This document shows, in pieces, positions 47,801 through 59,590 of a stretch of DNA of 64,000 nucleotides (position 1 is the first letter of the stretch; each line of letters begins with the position of its first letter). Made by a program: the position numbers and the translations under genes. This DNA is from Ursus arctos (Eukaryota > Chordata > Mammalia > Carnivora > Ursidae). A model generated the notes under the pieces. It was not told the DNA's origin and did no database searches. It saw only the letters and a program-made list of their open reading frames with translations. The stretch spans positions 33,057,813 to 33,121,812 of the forward strand of contig NW_026622952.1 in the NCBI RefSeq assembly GCF_023065955.2, in the 5' to 3' direction.

Positions 47801-48754
47801 TAATCTTTCAAAAATATTCCCATGTTTTATCTATTTAAAGATCTTAATATTTAGATCAACTCATGTATTATCTATTTAATGATATCAATTCCATATTGTT
47901 GTTAGTGAACTTCAGAATCACTCTGTGATATTGCTTCCAGTGCTATGCCTCCCTCCTCCCATGCGGTCACTTTTATTTAAACCCAGAAAGCTATTTGCCA
48001 ACAGCTTGTTTTCCAGGAGGTGTTCTAGGGTCAGAGGATATAAAAGCGAAGAAAACAGGTTAGGCCTTTGCTCTATAACCTTTTGTTTCATTTGATTTTG
48101 TCCCACACATTTTCTTGAGTTTTAGTTGAGCAAGCCTTGAAGTGTGTATGTCTAGTTATCTCATAAAGACTAACGTCCCTGGATAAATTCAAATAATACA
48201 ATTTCTAATTATTACATATCCAAATGACTTTAACAATTATTTTATCTTATCATAATGAACCTGTATTTTACTTGGTGGAAAATACTGCATTATGGTACAA
48301 ATATGTATTTGTGTAATTGGGTCAAAACTTTTTAAATCACTCATAGCTAAAATAAACTTCTCAAAACGTAAGTCACTACGTGGTAAAGACTTGAGTGAGA
48401 ATACTATTTTACCCTCTCCCACTATTTATTGCTGATACCTAAACACAAAGAATTCATCACCTGAACCTGCGGTTTTTTTCAGCATGGTTTATCAACACCA
48501 AAAGCATATAGATGCTTCACATCTTTATTAGGTATAGAGTTTTATTGTGAGTGTACAGGACGTGTCTTCGTTTTCTATTTAGTACTATGTTATGAGCATT
48601 ACAACTAAAACTTCCTTGTGAAGAGAATTTTTTAAAGTCAATTATTTCTGTATAATTATCTGTGAAATCATGAGCCTGTAGATTGTACATCGAATATGTG
48701 GAATAGTAATAGAAAAATTCCAGGTGGCATTCCATCTTCAAAAGTTCAACTACG
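47801..48754. other. unique AT-rich sequence, trace of LINE2
   Basis: Bases 48005-48075 ('GGAGGTGTTCTAGGGTCAGA' and 'AAAACAGGTTAGGCCTTTGC') resemble an antisense LINE2 remnant. The rest is AT-rich without recognisable features. Confidence 0.4.
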
Positions 48755-48965
48755 GGGGCACCTGGGTGGCACAGCGGTTAAGCGTCTGCCTTCGGCTCAG
48801 GGCATGATCCCAGTGTTATGGGATCGAGCCCCACATCAGGCTCCTCCACTGGGAGCCTGCTTCTTCCTCTCCCACTCCCCCTGCTTGTGTTCCCTCTCTC
48901 GCTGGCTGTCTCTATCTCTGTCGAATAAATAAATAAAATCTTAAAAAAAAAAAAAAAAAAAAAAG
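48755..48965 (+). mobile_element. CAN-SINE (SINEC), full-length, young, with 13-bp TSDs
   Basis: GGGGCACCTGGGTGGCACAG head, GGGATCGAGCCCCACATCAG B-box region, CT-rich body with 'CTCGCTGGCTGTCTC', AATAAATAAATAAAATCTTA tail and a 22-A run. The flanks AAGTTCAACTACG (48742-48754) and AAGTTCGACTACG (48966-48978) differ at one base. The long pure A tail indicates recent insertion. Confidence 0.97.
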
Positions 48966-48978
48966 AAGTTCGACTACG

Positions 48979-51591
48979 GCCCACTACACACAGCCCAACT
49001 TTCTAGACCTTGAGTCTTTCCGTGGATACGAATCCAATTCCCAATGGTGCATGAAGTCATTCATTTTATTTCTACAAAGCAAATGTGGAAAATATAGCAT
49101 AGCTTGCACTACCTTGAGAGGTACCTGTCCATTACTGGATTTCTCGAACTATAAGAAATTATTTTTCATATGAATTAATCTGCCTTCCCATAACTTATGT
49201 TGACTGTGATGCTAATTTTCATATTTATTATAATCATATTCCCTCTTGATCTCTTGCTTTACTCTGAAAACAGTCAGAGGTGAAATAATTAGAAGTATCT
49301 CTGAACAAATATTATCTCTAAAAATCTGAAATAAGGAAGATTTTTATATAAAAATTAATTTTTAAAAAATATTCCATTTGAGAGAAATATCCTACCAAGA
49401 ATTCAATGAATATCCTCTGAAGACCTAGACATGCTAGAGTACAACCATGAGATGACAGAAACACTTACATGGAAATTACTGCATTGAGTTGGAAAACCCC
49501 AAGCAAGAAATTATAAAAATTAATTAGACCTGCATTAATTCTTTTTCTTATTGTTTTACATGCACATCTTACTTTGCCCAAGCCAGGTAATTTAATATAG
49601 TAAATATAGTGTGTTAATGTTAGAGTCTAGGGGCTAAGAAACCTGAATTATTCTTCTAAAGGTTCTTTTCATGCTGGCAGCACAATGCAACCCCACACTA
49701 AAAAAAAAAAACAAAAAAAAAACAAGAGCCTCTTGCTATAATTAATGTAATTAATTTTTAAAGCATTAAAGATTTAAACTGACTCATGAAGAAAAAAAAA
49801 GAAGAAATGTATTTCCTTCTTCCACTGTTAAGTCTTGTCTTTCTGTATTTCTTGATGTGGAATTTAGAACTGTTAGATTGACTTTTTAATTACCTCTCCA
49901 ATGACCACTGATGTGGCTGACCTTGAAGGCAATATTAATTACCCGATCTAATATCTTGCAGGTGCATATTATTAAGGAAGATATCACTGTGCATTACCTT
50001 ATCTATGCCGTGGCATATATTTTACTGCGATACTAAAATGAAAATTTTGCTGTTTTAAAATTTGAGTATAAGAAAGTATTAGTAATGAAAAATATGTCGT
50101 ACCCTCTCATGAAAGATGCACAAATGGTGTACCTGTTAAATTTTGGGGGGTATCCTATCACAAACGGCAAATAGTTGTTAGCATTGTAAGACAGTTCTGT
50201 AACTGATGTACATGGGTTTTATTGAGAATTGTCTTTGAGCAGGCTTTAGATCGAGAGAAAATTTGTGTACATCGCTCGATCATGAGGAAAGATTCCAGAG
50301 AAAGAGAAATGTGAGTGAGAAAGAAATGTTCAAGTACGGAATATAGAGATTATTTCAAACATAAAAAACTAATAATTAGAAGATGAAGACTTTTGAGACC
50401 AGGATTTTTATAAATATAAAGTGAAGATAAATTACCAGCATGATAGATAGATGTTAGTTAGTGTGGGATTACAAAACAGCTTGAGCAATAAGTGAAAGAA
50501 AACAAAATGAATAGTTCAAGTGTTTGTGTAGTTGAGTTTGGGTAACTTTCTTGGTGAACTATAAAATATACTGAAACTAATTCGGGGAAATGTTCAAATA
50601 ATACATACAGTCCACCTAAAGCATAAGGCTGATTTGTTCAATGTACGAGTATACTCGAATATACTATGAGTCAGCTTATTTTGGGGGAAAAATAATAGAC
50701 CCAAAGAGATGGGTCTATTATTAAATGATGACACAATGATTAAAAAAAAAAATACATAACCAGGAGCTGGGGTCCTAGGAGGAACCACCTGGTCAGTTTG
50801 GGATGAAGGTGGAAGGATTTATTCACTCTTCTTTTAGTCTTACTTAAACTTTACATAAAAGGGCATTCACAGTGACACATCTGAGGCCAGGCTCTTTTAT
50901 CCCCCTTGAACAAGTTAAAGAGTGACTCTAACTTCCTGAATCATTCTTAGTGGAGTGAGGAGACCAGAGATTCTGGGCCCCCTGCATAGCGGGCACAAGC
51001 TTGGGGGTAGCACAGTTGGCCGGGAAGGGGGAACCGCTGGGTATCAGAGACTGGAGACTGCTTTCCAGAAACTGATACCCATGGGTTTCTTGGTGCAGAT
51101 GACCCCACAACCTGCTATATCATCCAAGAAAATCCTCCTTCAAGCCCTCAGTCCCAGCTGGGTGTCCTCAGAGTCTACTCATTTCAAATGCTTTCTCTCT
51201 TAATAGCTCAAAAGAGCCGTCTGTTGGAGTAGGCTACCTTTAAAGGCCCATTTCATATTAAAGCAGTGGGACACAGATAAAAGAATATGTTCAAGATTTA
51301 CTAAAACATCTGAATTCTAGTCCCTGTAATGTTAAATATTAGAAATAGTCACTCACCCAAACTACAAAGTAGAAGAGGGGAGGGGTGAGTGGAAAAGCAA
51401 TACACAGAGTTTTAAGTCAAAGATGTTTTTAAATGGGTAATTGGTACAGGTCTATATTGGGCAATTGACGATGGGGTGATTACACTGTGTAACAGGAGCT
51501 GTGCATGGCATCTTCAACAGGGCTTCACTTTTACCAGGGCTTTGACTTGTCATGCCATCGAGTCACTTTCTGTAGCCTCGGGAATTTGTTT
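48979..51591. other. unique AT-rich sequence with a perfect hairpin
   Basis: No mobile element recognised in 2.6 kb. Contains A-runs near 49700-49725 and 49790-49800, a 13-bp perfect hairpin at 50691-50722 and a CGAGTATACTCG palindrome at 50645-50656. Bases 49880-50040 are rich in TAAT-type homeodomain words (candidate conserved noncoding DNA). Confidence 0.4.
50691..50722. repeat. perfect 13-bp inverted repeat (hairpin)
   Basis: AATAATAGACCCA (50691-50703), loop AAGAGA, then the exact reverse complement TGGGTCTATTATT (50710-50722). Too short for a typical pre-miRNA and not followed by a T-run terminator. Function unknown. Confidence 0.9.
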
Positions 51592-51606
51592 AAATATAGG
51601 AATCTG

Positions 51607-51810
51607 GGGGCGCCTGGGTAGCTCAGTCCATTAAGCGTCTGCCTTCAGCTCAGGTCATGATCCCAGGGTTCTGGGATCGAGCCCCACATCAGGCTCCTTA
51701 CTCAGCAGGGAGTCTGCTTCTCCTTCTCCCTCTGCTGCTCCCTTTGCTCCTGCTCTCTCTCTCTCTCTCTCTCTGTCAAATAAGTAAGTAAAATCTCAAA
51801 AAATAATAAT
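51607..51810 (+). mobile_element. CAN-SINE (SINEC), full-length, with 15-bp TSDs
   Basis: GGGGGCGCCTGGGTAGCTCA head, GGGATCGAGCCCCACATCAG region, (CT)n body near 51752-51772, AAATAAGTAAGTAAAATCTC tail. The flanks AAATATAGGAATCTG (51592-51606) and AAATATAGGAGTCTG (51811-51825) differ at one base. Confidence 0.97.
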
Positions 51811-51825
51811 AAATATAGGAGTCTG

Positions 51826-52284
51826 AATCAGGTGATATATTTTACTTCAATCTATTATGACGCTATATTCTTTTTTCCTGGTCTATGATCCTATAGTCCT
51901 GGAAGGACTACCAAGGAGTTGCTGCCTCCAAAGAATTACAATTTAGTTAGAGAACAAAATTAGTGAAACAATCAAGAGCGAAACTAGATGGCAGATATAT
52001 GTAAAACAATGAAAATATCGATATTCATTGACATAAAATTAGAGGACATTTCAGAAACAGAGAAGTTTGAGCTGAGGAGGGAAGCAAGTATCCTAAGCAG
52101 GGGAACAGACAAAAGAAAGGTTCTGGAAGCATGTTTGAGCACTCTGAGGAAATAAACCAGATTATATATGAAGTGAAACAAAGGAGTTTGGATTTGATGA
52201 CATAACCAAAAAGTGAAGTTTCTTAATTAAAAAAAAAAAAAAAGATGAAACTAATATTTAAGAAATAGTAGTCTGGCAGTAGTG
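51826..52284. other. purine-rich sequence, possibly worn LINE2
   Basis: Bases 51895-52200 ('TTACAATTTAGTTAGAGAAC', 'GGTTCTGGAAGCATGTTTGA') weakly follow antisense LINE2 order and may be a separate worn copy. Not certain. Confidence 0.3.
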
Positions 52285-52715
52285 AAGGATTTATTTGCTC
52301 AACAAATATTTCAGTGCAAATTATATGCTAAGCACCCTGCTAAGCAGTGAAGGTTCAGATGTGAACAAGTAGACACCATTTTCCTCATCATGAAGTCCCA
52401 GAATGCAGCAGTGTGAGCCCGATGTAATAAACACTCTATTTTTGGGTGACACCTACCCAGTCTGGGAGATTGGGTCAGAGCAGACTTCAAGGAGATATAG
52501 TGACTTTTGTTTTGAAACTGGAAAGTTGGAATTAAACAGGGGAGGTAGGTCACGTGGACAGGATGGTTAGTGGGAAGGATTCCAGATAGAAGAACCGTCA
52601 TCTGCTAATAATGTTCCAAAGAGAAAAGGAAATGAGGTGGGCAGAGAGGCTGGGAGGTTGGTAAATTCTCCAAGCATGGGCTAATAATAGTCTAGAGCAA
52701 GCTGGTAGCAATAAG
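52285..52715 (-). mobile_element. LINE2 3' region, antisense
   Basis: 'GCTCAACAAATATTTCAGTG', 'TATATGCTAAGCACCCTGCT', 'AGGTTCAGATGTGAACAAGT', then 'GACTTCAAGGAGATATAGTG', 'GGAAGGATTCCAGATAGAAG' follow the antisense LINE2 order over about 430 bp. The minus-strand 96-codon frame within it is not a gene. Confidence 0.7.
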
Positions 52716-53273
52716 AAGGAAAGCTACAATTCAAATATGAGAGTTATTTTTTATAATAATAAGTTACAAACATATATTCAGATAGCTCCAATATTAAATT
52801 TTTTTGCCTTTAAAAATTAAGTCATTCTCCATGATTTTGTTATACAAATACATGGAAAATGCCTCTCCTTCTGCCTTTATTTTAATATACACATCAGGAT
52901 GAATCAGAGATTATAAAATATTTACTTGCCATGTTGGAATAAATGACAAATTTTATAATTTAATAATTTATATTTCTTTGGGACGTTATTTAGCTGAGTT
53001 AGAAATTCATTTTAGTTTTTCTGTATGTTTTATCTCTTAGGTAATTATTTGAAATCAGTTAATTCACATTTGTTATACTTTGCTTCTCTTACTGAGAAGA
53101 AACATTTCTTGCCTCCATATGGCAGATATAATGTAGATAATTTGACCCTTTAAAATCCACTGAATATGCTAAATAAAATCTCTTACATTTCTTATATATG
53201 CCTTTGTTATCTACATATCAGTTGCCTAAATCTGGAAAAAGTTTAGCTCATGATTTTTTTTTTTTTTTAAGTT
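52716..53273. other. AT-rich unique sequence, no feature recognised
   Basis: AT-rich, ends in a T-run at 53255-53268. Nothing recognised. Confidence 0.4.
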
Positions 53274-53672
53274 CATTTATGGACTTTTACTGCAGTGAAT
53301 TCAAAAACAAAGAAGTTAGGGGCGCCTGGGTGGCACAATCGTTAAGCGTCTGCCTTTGGCTCAGGGCGTGATCCCAGGGTCCTGGGATCAAACCCCACAT
53401 CAGGCTCCTCCGCTAGGAGCCTGCTTCTTCCTCTCCCACTCCCCCTGCTTGTGTTCCTTCCCTCGCTGGCTGTCTCTGTCAAATAAATAAATAAAATCTT
53501 AAAAAAAAAAAAAAAAAAGAAGTTAATTTAGAAGCTCATTTTATTGAGTTAACAGTGAATTAAAAAACCAATGAAATTAATTTTAGAGCCATTTAATTTA
53601 GTTCAGAAAAGAGTGAGACTCTTTTATTAACTTAATTATTTTGGAATTCACTGTTTTAAAGTCCAATAAATG
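53274..53672. mobile_element. MITE-like palindromic element, split by a SINE
   Basis: The left arm from 53274 (CATTTATGGACTTTTACTGC, AGTGAATTCAAAA) is the near-exact reverse complement of the right arm ending at 53672 (GAATTCACTGTTTTAAAGTC, CAATAAATG), with about 30 of 35 bases pairing. Pairing continues more weakly across the AAGTTAAT / ATTAACTT words. Without the SINE and its duplicated target, the element would be about 190 bp. This is typical of a nonautonomous DNA transposon. The superfamily and exact ends are not determined. Confidence 0.6.
53319..53515 (+). mobile_element. CAN-SINE (SINEC), full-length, young, with 10-bp TSDs
   Basis: GGGCGCCTGGGTGGCACAAT head, 'CTGGGATCAAACCCCACATC' region, CT-rich body with 'CTCGCTGGCTGTCTC', AATAAATAAATAAAATCTTA tail and an A-run. 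The flanks AAAGAAGTTA at 53309-53318 and 53516-53525 are identical. It inserted into the left arm of the palindromic element, so it postdates it. Confidence 0.96.
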
Positions 53673-56600
53673 TTATGTATTTTATTTCCAATTAACTTCA
53701 TTGTGCTCTGAGTCATGTTTGCTTTCTCCATGTGGCTAAATCTCACCCCTCCTGTCGCACATCGGCTGATCCATTTACAAATGGGCTGTTCTCAGCATTA
53801 GGCCATTAGATGTTAAGTATATTGCATCTTAAAAATCTTAGCATTTTGGTGACGATTATTTTAATTCCTAGAATTGACTTGTACCTGGACAGCAGAAGGA
53901 TAGCAAGTCAGCGATTTTCTAACCGTGCCTATTGCCAACACTACAATCAATTGTGTAGTGATTGTGATATCCTACCTGTCCCATGTGCTGAGGTATAGGA
54001 ATTTGTTTGTTTTGTTTTGTTTTGTTTTTAAATAGTGAACTGGGTTGTACAAAGGAGGTAATATTTCAGGAATGCTTCATGGTATTTTTGTCTTTTTTTA
54101 TCCTCCATCAGATTTTATGAAATAAAAATCTGAAAAAGGTAAAATAATGTTATCTGTAAAAACAAATGTGTTTTACTTTTACTTTCAATTGTATAGAATC
54201 CAAAGGGGAGCAATTTTGTAGTGGGTTAAATGAAATGGCTTAGTGCCTCAGAATGAGGGGAGCTTAAATTTTTCCCCACCTCCCTTTCTTAACCCATCAT
54301 ATGAAGTTGGAGAAACAAAATTCTCTATACTATGTCCAGTGAGAAAAGTCATCTCTTAGCTGACATTTATTCAAAGATAGACCTCAAAAACTGCTTCTCT
54401 TCTTCTCCTTCCCCTTTTCCTCTTTCTCCTCTTTCTCCTCCTTCTGCTTCCTCTTCCCCTTCTTCTTCCTCTTCAGTCATGTGTTATGTTGTTTGGGGTG
54501 AGCGATCTTGTGAGAAAACTCAGCATCTTTTTATCTGCTAATTTTACCTCTGAGTGAAATGAACAAATAAAATCAGAGAGTCTTACCTCCCTGGTTGAGG
54601 CTGAAACAGGAGCTTTCAGATAGGAGGACTGTTTCGGGCAGCAGCCATGTAAAACTTCTCCACTAATTGGCTGACATTCAGAGCTTGAGGATCAGCAGCT
54701 GTTGAAGCAAATTTAGTCTGAATATAAGGCAGATTTTTCATTTATTTCAATTAATTACCACACACATCAAAATCTCTTCTAAAAAAATTCTCAGGTGAAT
54801 ACCTGTAAGAAACAAAGAGTGCTTAGGTGTGCATGGACTTTACTGACTCTTTCAGGCTTTCTATATGCAATCAACTTATTCGTGTAGGAACTTGCTTGAC
54901 CTTTTGTAGAATTATGGAAATAACGTACATGTACATCAAAAACAATTTTGACCTGGCTCCAAGGAGAAATTGCTAATGGTGGCATATACGTGTTGTAAAG
55001 CATATGGAGTATGTGGGTAATTGCATGTACTTAGTATATATGTTTCTGCATGTGGAAATAATGCTACTATAAAACAATGGAAACTTGCCATTGCTGCATG
55101 CTTATAATAGCTATAAAGTATACAGCATGCATATTGCAATATCTGTGCACTTTACAAAAAATTCTTTATCTGCAAATAGTGTAATTCTGTATGATACAGT
55201 GCTCTAATTAGAAAAGTGCTTTATTGGACAGAAAAGTAAATAGGCCGCCCCAACCTACATAGTGTGATTGGTTACTATAGAATGTGTAATGTGTACAACA
55301 TATGCCTAAAATATATATGCTTATTAATTTTACTGTAATAATTTTCTTATATATGAGTTGAAGGTAGTCATTTTATAGTTTGTCTAACAACTGTTTTGAA
55401 AGAATAGGAGAGGGACTTGTTTGAGCAATAAAATATTATTTGTATATATTTTAGCCTTAAAAACTGTGAGTACATTGTTATAGCAATTAGGTCATAATTT
55501 ATTGTGGCAATTCTGAAATCAGAATACTTGTCATGTTTTAGACCAGTCCACCCTTGTGGGTTAAATGTTTATGAAATGAATTTTTATTATGAAGATAGAG
55601 AATGGGCTTGATATATGTAAATAAAACACCCATGCTTAGTATATGTGTTACCATTTATTTTAGGTAAAGAGAAAGAGAACACTGAAACATTTCCCCATGC
55701 AATCCAGCAAATTTTTCTTCTTTGTTTGAATTCCAGAAAAAGCAGAGTTACTGTAGTGAGAGAACAAATTAGAAAATTGATAATTGACTTTCCCAAAACC
55801 CTCCATAAAACTTTTGACTACAAGCTCATTAAAATATTTTTTTAATTTAATATAATTGTGCAGCATTTTAGACATACAAAAAAAAAAAAGTTTAGTGATA
55901 CACATATGCTTACCACTCCACTTAAAAAGATACTCAATTCTCTTCTGAACCCTTCATGTCACTTCTTCTATCCACTACTGGACTGAATTAGGTATTATAA
56001 CAGAACATGTTTTAAATGACTAAATTCAGTTTTCCCTGAAAAGAATTAACCAATTACATAAATTAGCTAATAGCCATCTAGACATTCTCAGATGTGCTAA
56101 TGTTGAACCATCTAGTTTCCAACTGTCTTGCTTATATTCCTAACACTCAGTAGAAATCAAACAAAACCCAGCCTCAGGCCCTTTGTTACTTACTTGTTTG
56201 TTTGTTTGTTTGTTTTGAGAAGGGAGGGGAGCATCTCAGGGGTTGCCTGAATTACCTGGGAATATGCTTTCAGTTTCCTCCCCTTTAGTCTTGCAAGGGT
56301 AGTTCTTTGAAACAATGTTTAGCTAATGACTCAAGAGGACTACTCAGAACCATCCAAGAGCACCTCAAAAACAGATGCTAAATGGACTTTTGTCAGGTTC
56401 TACCAGTAGAGCCATGAGCAGCACACCAAGTTGGAATAAATTGAGTTGAAATCAACAAAGGAGCTTGCTGTTTATGGATTGTACCAAATCAACTCTCCCT
56501 TCCCATTGGTATTCAAAGACAGCACATCATAGTGTACTGAGTACTTCTGGAAGTCCAGCACATTCCCCAGGCCCAAAGCCATATGTAAGAATTACATGAT

Positions 56601-59399
56601 TCGGGTTGTACTCCTTTTAAAACGTTGTTACATGAGTGCAGTGCAGTTGTTTTACTTGATTAATCTTCATCGTGATTTCATAACCTGCATTGCCTATACC
56701 AATAATTTGTATTATATTAAACAAATCTATAAACAGAAATGTTTTTATTGTGGGAGGCGGTGGGGAAACGAGCATCTGGCAACCACACCTTGATTCATTT
56801 TAGCCCCTAGAGTCGTGGTATGGTGCATTAATTTCTCAGTTTGTAATTTGCCAGCTGCATTTAATGGAACCAATTTTCATTACATCTGTTCTATGGTTCA
56901 AAGAGCTCCTTTAGTTGCCAAAGGGGGCCAGCTTCACACAGATTCTGAGAGGGGCTAATACACCATTTCTTGAAGTATTAGATAACCAAGGATGATTCCT
57001 AGTTTTACAGCAAACAAATTATTTTTACAGAGGCAAGTTTTATATTCATGACTTACCACTGGTAGATTTCAAATTAAAAGTATAGCATGCCCTTTTCGCA
57101 GGAATTACATATTGATTTTCATGTCATTTTCTTCATAATACCTACTGATCGCCTGTCTTTGCAATCAGTGGTAGATTTATTGTTTACTAGTTAAAGGGAA
57201 TGTAATTATGTTTAAGTAAATCCTCTTCGTAAATTGCAAGTGGTTAGAAGATGAATATTTCTTAGGCAAATACGGAATTTATGAATAGTTTTTCAATTTC
57301 TTATAGTAAGCATTACTTATGGACAAGAGAAGGTCATAGCTCTTCATAGTGTGTAGTGGGAGCATTTTTAATAGTAGAAATGGTTTTGCTTGGGCAACTT
57401 TACATTCTTGGTGTGTAATGTTAATCTCCATAAAAATATGTCGCTGTTGTGTAATACCAAATGTAGGATTCCAGTTGAAAGCAACTTTCAGTGCAAAGGG
57501 TTTTCTCATGGGCAGAAGAGAAATTTGAAATGTTCTACAGTGCTTTGAAGTTCTAAAGCTTCAGCTGGGAGAATTATAAAGCATTAAACCTGAAAAGTTT
57601 CCACCTGATGGTCATGAAATGGCATGCCTGTATGAAACTGACTCCACTTCACTTCCTCAGGCAATTTTTTTTTCAAGAGTTTCAAAAACACCATGCCTCA
57701 TGTTATATTGAGAAGATCATCTTAGATTTATCCTGCAAATAAATCATTAAACTATAACACATAGCTGTATTTCTGTATGACATATAATAATATAATTACC
57801 TAGAAATCTGTTTGTACTGGGAGCCTCACCATAGCTGAAGAAGTCAAGTTTGTCCCCGAATTAGAGAGGGCTTGTATTTTGTAACCAAGTTCAAATGATC
57901 ATTTTTGTACTTGCCTAAGAGTAGAAAAATGAGCAGTTTGCTGCTAATACTATTCCAAATTTATAGTTATAATTTTACCTGAGAGCTTCCCTCCCAGTTT
58001 CACCTGTATCACATTCAGGTCTCGCCACCTAGTCCAGGTAACAGGGCGAGAAGGGGACAAAAAATCAAACTCAAGACTTGTGGCTCCAAACATCTTGTCT
58101 CTAAATTATTCTATTATTACGGTCTCATTATTAGGTGTTAATTTCAAGTTTTTATTTCTAGCATTGGAAAACATAAGTAAGGAGGTTAGGATAACTTACA
58201 ACACAATGAATTATTTGGCATAGCAAGACTGTTTCCCTTCCGTCAAACTGAAAATACAATCACGACAACCAGTATCATTAAAGACTATTTACTGACCCCC
58301 TCCCCCAAAATCCAACAGGCGTTGATAGGAGGGCTGTATAAAACATACTAAAGACAAAGCCTCTGCTCCTCAGGAAACCAGATAAAAATAGAAAATTAAG
58401 CATTAGGTATTATTTCAGTGGTAATCTTAGGCAATTCTTAATATTATATCTGACATCCAGTGGACACAGAGATGTCCTGAAGTCAAAATCATTTGTTCAT
58501 CCACAGAAGAACATGTATTACATTCCTATAATCACCAAGTGCCTCATTTACTGGAGTAAATATTAATGAGTAGAACCCAGTGTCTGTCACCAAACTGGAG
58601 TTTAAGTAAGGATACTGTCTTATGTATGTTACTATCTTGTTGAACAAATTCAAACAAATAGAAACAACAAAAACACCCCATCTTGAGATGACTCAATCAC
58701 TGTCAAACGACTACAGTTTTAGTGTTTGAACACTAATACAACAATTTAGAAAAATGTATTGAAGATCTCTAATAGATGAATCCTAGTGCTGAATGATAGA
58801 ATATATGGCAATCGGTGATAAGCTCTTCTTGCTTTAAAAGAGCTTATATCTACTTGGGAGAATGGAGAGAGCAATTCTGTGACTTGATAAACATCATAAC
58901 AGGACTGTACCATTTCTAGGAGGGCTGACAGTGTAACTATTCAGCCTTTTAAGGTTTCTAGATATTATACCATAAACCATATCTTCACAAAGGACCCCAA
59001 GAACTCAATAATAACTATATACAAAAATGTATCCTACATAGAGTTTAAGATTAGATCCATAAAATAATTGTATGTCATTTTTCTAAGGTGTCAGTTTCTC
59101 ACATCCTAGCACATTTTGAAATTTGAATTCCTCTTACAAATGATGACATCTTAATATTGTGTCTTGGTTTACTCAACATTTATTTTTCTCTTTCCCACCG
59201 ATACATAAAATAATGGTGAATCTTACAATCGATGATAACTTAGATGTAATGAAATATAGTATATCATTTAAAAAATATGCTCCAGGTCACCTAAATGTGG
59301 TGTCAGTTTCCAATCTTAATGAACTGTTTTTAAAATTTCACATGTAATATTAAAATACTAAGTATTAAAATATCACTGATTAAGAATACCTGCTCTTGT
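53673..59399. other. unique AT-rich sequence with simple-repeat patches, no gene
   Basis: About 5.7 kb without a confidently recognised mobile element. Simple patches: (GTTTT)n at 54006-54029, a CT-rich run at 54390-54475 ending in CTTCAG, (GTTT)n at 56193-56216, C-run near 58300. A worn antisense LINE2-like piece is possible at 58790-58900. Bases 56815-57080 carry TAAT words around a CAGCTG E-box and look enhancer-like, which is inference only. Short open frames have no recognised motif. Confidence 0.4.
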
Positions 59400-59590
59400 C
59401 ACTCTGCTAGCCCCTCTACAGAGGCTGCTTTACTTAACTCAAAAAATTCCTACAAAACAAGTGTTACCGTCATTGCTTTGTAGATGAGTGAACTGGGGGT
59501 AGAGACCTTAACTTGCCCAAAGTGGTAGTGACATCAGAAGTCAAACTCGGATATCTCCAACTCACGCATTTTTTTTTTCTACTTTAAGCC
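59400..59590 (-). repeat. MIR SINE fragment, antisense
   Basis: 'CTTTGTAGATGAGTGAACTG', 'GACCTTAACTTGCCCAAAGT' and 'AGTCAAACTCGGATATCTCC' follow the antisense MIR order. The 5' part is more worn. Confidence 0.75.

Noticed and set aside
54390..54482. Polypyrimidine run ending in CTTCAG, like a splice acceptor
   Set aside because: The run is a long CT-rich low-complexity tract with no credible exon or donor downstream.
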